A stretch of DNA of 35,304 nt, taken from assembly GCA_020440825.1 (NCBI GenBank), contig JAGRNJ010000009.1:1550-36853 (forward strand). Direction: 5' to 3'. A model generated the notes under the pieces. It was not told the DNA's origin, did not search any database, and worked only from the letters and a program-made list of their open reading frames with translations. A program made the translations under genes and the position numbers. This document shows positions 34,562 to 35,304 of this stretch, piece by piece. The DNA comes from Leptospiraceae bacterium (GTDB lineage: Bacteria; Spirochaetota; Leptospiria; Turneriellales; Turneriellaceae). Numbering within the stretch: position 1 is the stretch's first letter; every line of letters starts with the position of its first letter.

Positions 34562-35086
34562 ATGAAACCAAATCCCAAGGTCCAAAATATAATTAACAAA
34601 CTGAATTTACAACCTCATCCAGAAGGAGGCTTTTTTAAAGAAATTCACAAATCGACCACCTCGGTTGAAAATGACGGTCAAATATATAGCGCTTTTACAC
34701 TCATTTATTATCTCTTGGAAAACCAGAATAAGTCCTATTTACATAGAATTAAATTTGAAGAAGCCTGGCACTTTTTGGAAGGTGATCCCATAGAAATCAT
34801 AACATTGAATGACATGGGAAAACCCAAAACAAAAATTCTCGGGCAAAATTCTGATTCATTGAATCTCGACTCTTCTGTTGAGCCGCAAATGGTCATTAGT
34901 CGACACACCTGGTTTGGGGCACGTCGTTTAATTCACCCGAAACTTCCTTTAACTGGTTATTCACTGGTCGGATGCACTGTCGCACCAGGTTTCGAGTTCT
35001 CTGATTTTGAACTTGCAACTGAAGAACTTTTACACAACTTCTCAGAACATGCGAATACATTAAAAAATTGGATCAAACCAAGCTAA
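34562..35086 (+). CDS. DUF985/Cupin_5 family protein
   Basis: 174 residues, full length. Family features: LQPHPEGGFFKEIHKS near the start, LIYYLLENQNKSYLHRIKFE (19 or so conserved positions around the cupin His), AWHFLEGDPIEI, PQMVISRHTWFGARRL, and SLVGCTVAPGFEFSDFELAT near the end. The cupin barrel probably binds a metal or small ligand; the function of the family is not settled. It faces the next gene, four bases between stops. Confidence 0.88.
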   Translation: MKPNPKVQNIINKLNLQPHPEGGFFKEIHKSTTSVENDGQIYSAFTLIYYLLENQNKSYLHRIKFEEAWHFLEGDPIEIITLNDMGKPKTKILGQNSDSLNLDSSVEPQMVISRHTWFGARRLIHPKLPLTGYSLVGCTVAPGFEFSDFELATEELLHNFSEHANTLKNWIKPS

Positions 35087-35090
35087 AAAC

Positions 35091-35304
35091 TCATTTTTTT
35101 AGCCAATTGTTTAGTTTATTGAGGCCTCGGGCAGTACCTTCCAAAACAGAAACTCCTATTTCTTTTGCAGAATTACTAAGGTTTTCCATAGTAGGATGCT
35201 CTGAGAGCTTTGTCTCCTGGGAAAGTTCCTGTAATTCCTGCCAAAAAGTTTCTCCTGATTCGCCAAACTGGCCTAGAATTTCCTTTCTGCACGATTCAAT
35301 CTCT
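35091..35304 (-). CDS. Unknown protein, 3' end only
   Basis: On the minus strand an open frame enters at the right edge (codons from 35303) and runs 70 residues to TGA at 35093-35091. It is polar and predicted helical: EIESCRKEILGQFGESGET, FWQELQELSQETKLSEHP, ISVLEGTARGLNKLNNW-like end (GVSVLEGTARGLNKLNN). The start and most of the gene lie outside the window. Family unknown. Coding character is supported by the clean frame and the tight convergent spacing with the cupin gene. Confidence 0.6.
   Translation of the reverse strand, partial: EIESCRKEILGQFGESGETFWQELQELSQETKLSEHPTMENLSNSAKEIGVSVLEGTARGLNKLNNWLKK

Overview
The window looks like chromosome from a diderm (outer-membrane) spirochaete, most likely of the Leptospirales. 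The evidence is the mix of outer-membrane features (FabZ, an RlpA-SPOR lipoprotein, a PorV/UPF0164-type barrel), lipoproteins with spirochaete-style lipoboxes (Asn before the Cys at 28933-29334), a complete mreBCD-mrdA-rodA shape operon, and an RsbW-like ATPase. No rRNA or other decisive marker is present, so this assignment is an inference. Base composition is moderate over most of the window and clearly more AT-rich after about 32.8 kb. No tRNA, rRNA, CRISPR array, IS element or prophage was recognised.

Layout. (1) 2-8392 (+): the 3' part of one giant secreted repeat protein, 2,796 residues in the window, with four copies of a Trp/Cys-containing module and a C-terminal FlgD-Ig/type-A-sorting-like domain. 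A 31-residue membrane micropeptide gene faces its end (8398-8493, -). (2) 8708-14142 (+): a Lys-rich His-Cys-box-like zinc protein that lacks the catalytic His, a processive GT2 glycosyltransferase, rplS, rnhB, trpC and an unknown multi-pass membrane protein; the last three are joined by start/stop overlaps. (3) 14132-15668 (-): an orphan thiG followed by an RsbW-like ATPase. (4) 15867-21783 (+): mreB, mreC, mreD, mrdA (PBP2) and rodA, the elongasome. (5) 28931-21881 (-): a ten-gene run: unknown protein, stand-alone FlgD-Ig/CTD-like secreted domain, PorV-like barrel, folP, cdaA, cdaR, pdxJ, acpS, ruvB, unknown membrane protein. Most junctions overlap by 1-8 bases or are 1-2 bases apart. (6) 28933-29334 (+): a small lipoprotein whose start codon lies one base from the start of the previous operon. 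(7) 32229-29309 (-): an OB-HD YhaM-like protein, rlpA and purM. (8) 32330-35304: fabZ, then an AT-rich tail with a ribbon-helix-helix-like protein near an 18-bp perfect palindrome, a flippase-like membrane protein, a DUF985 cupin with a probable leaderless promoter, and the 3' end of another gene.

How they fit together. Most of the window is housekeeping: wall elongation (mre/mrdA/rodA, rlpA), c-di-AMP signalling (cdaA-cdaR), cofactor and lipid synthesis (folP, pdxJ, thiG, acpS, fabZ), purine synthesis (purM), translation (rplS) and nucleic-acid maintenance (rnhB, ruvB). The most unusual theme is secretion-related. A PorV-like barrel is encoded directly after a small protein that is little more than a signal peptide plus a sorting-type domain, and the giant repeat protein at the left edge ends in the same type of domain. 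This could be part of a type-IX-like or related outer-membrane display route in a spirochaete; it is a hypothesis, and no core T9SS gene lies in the window.
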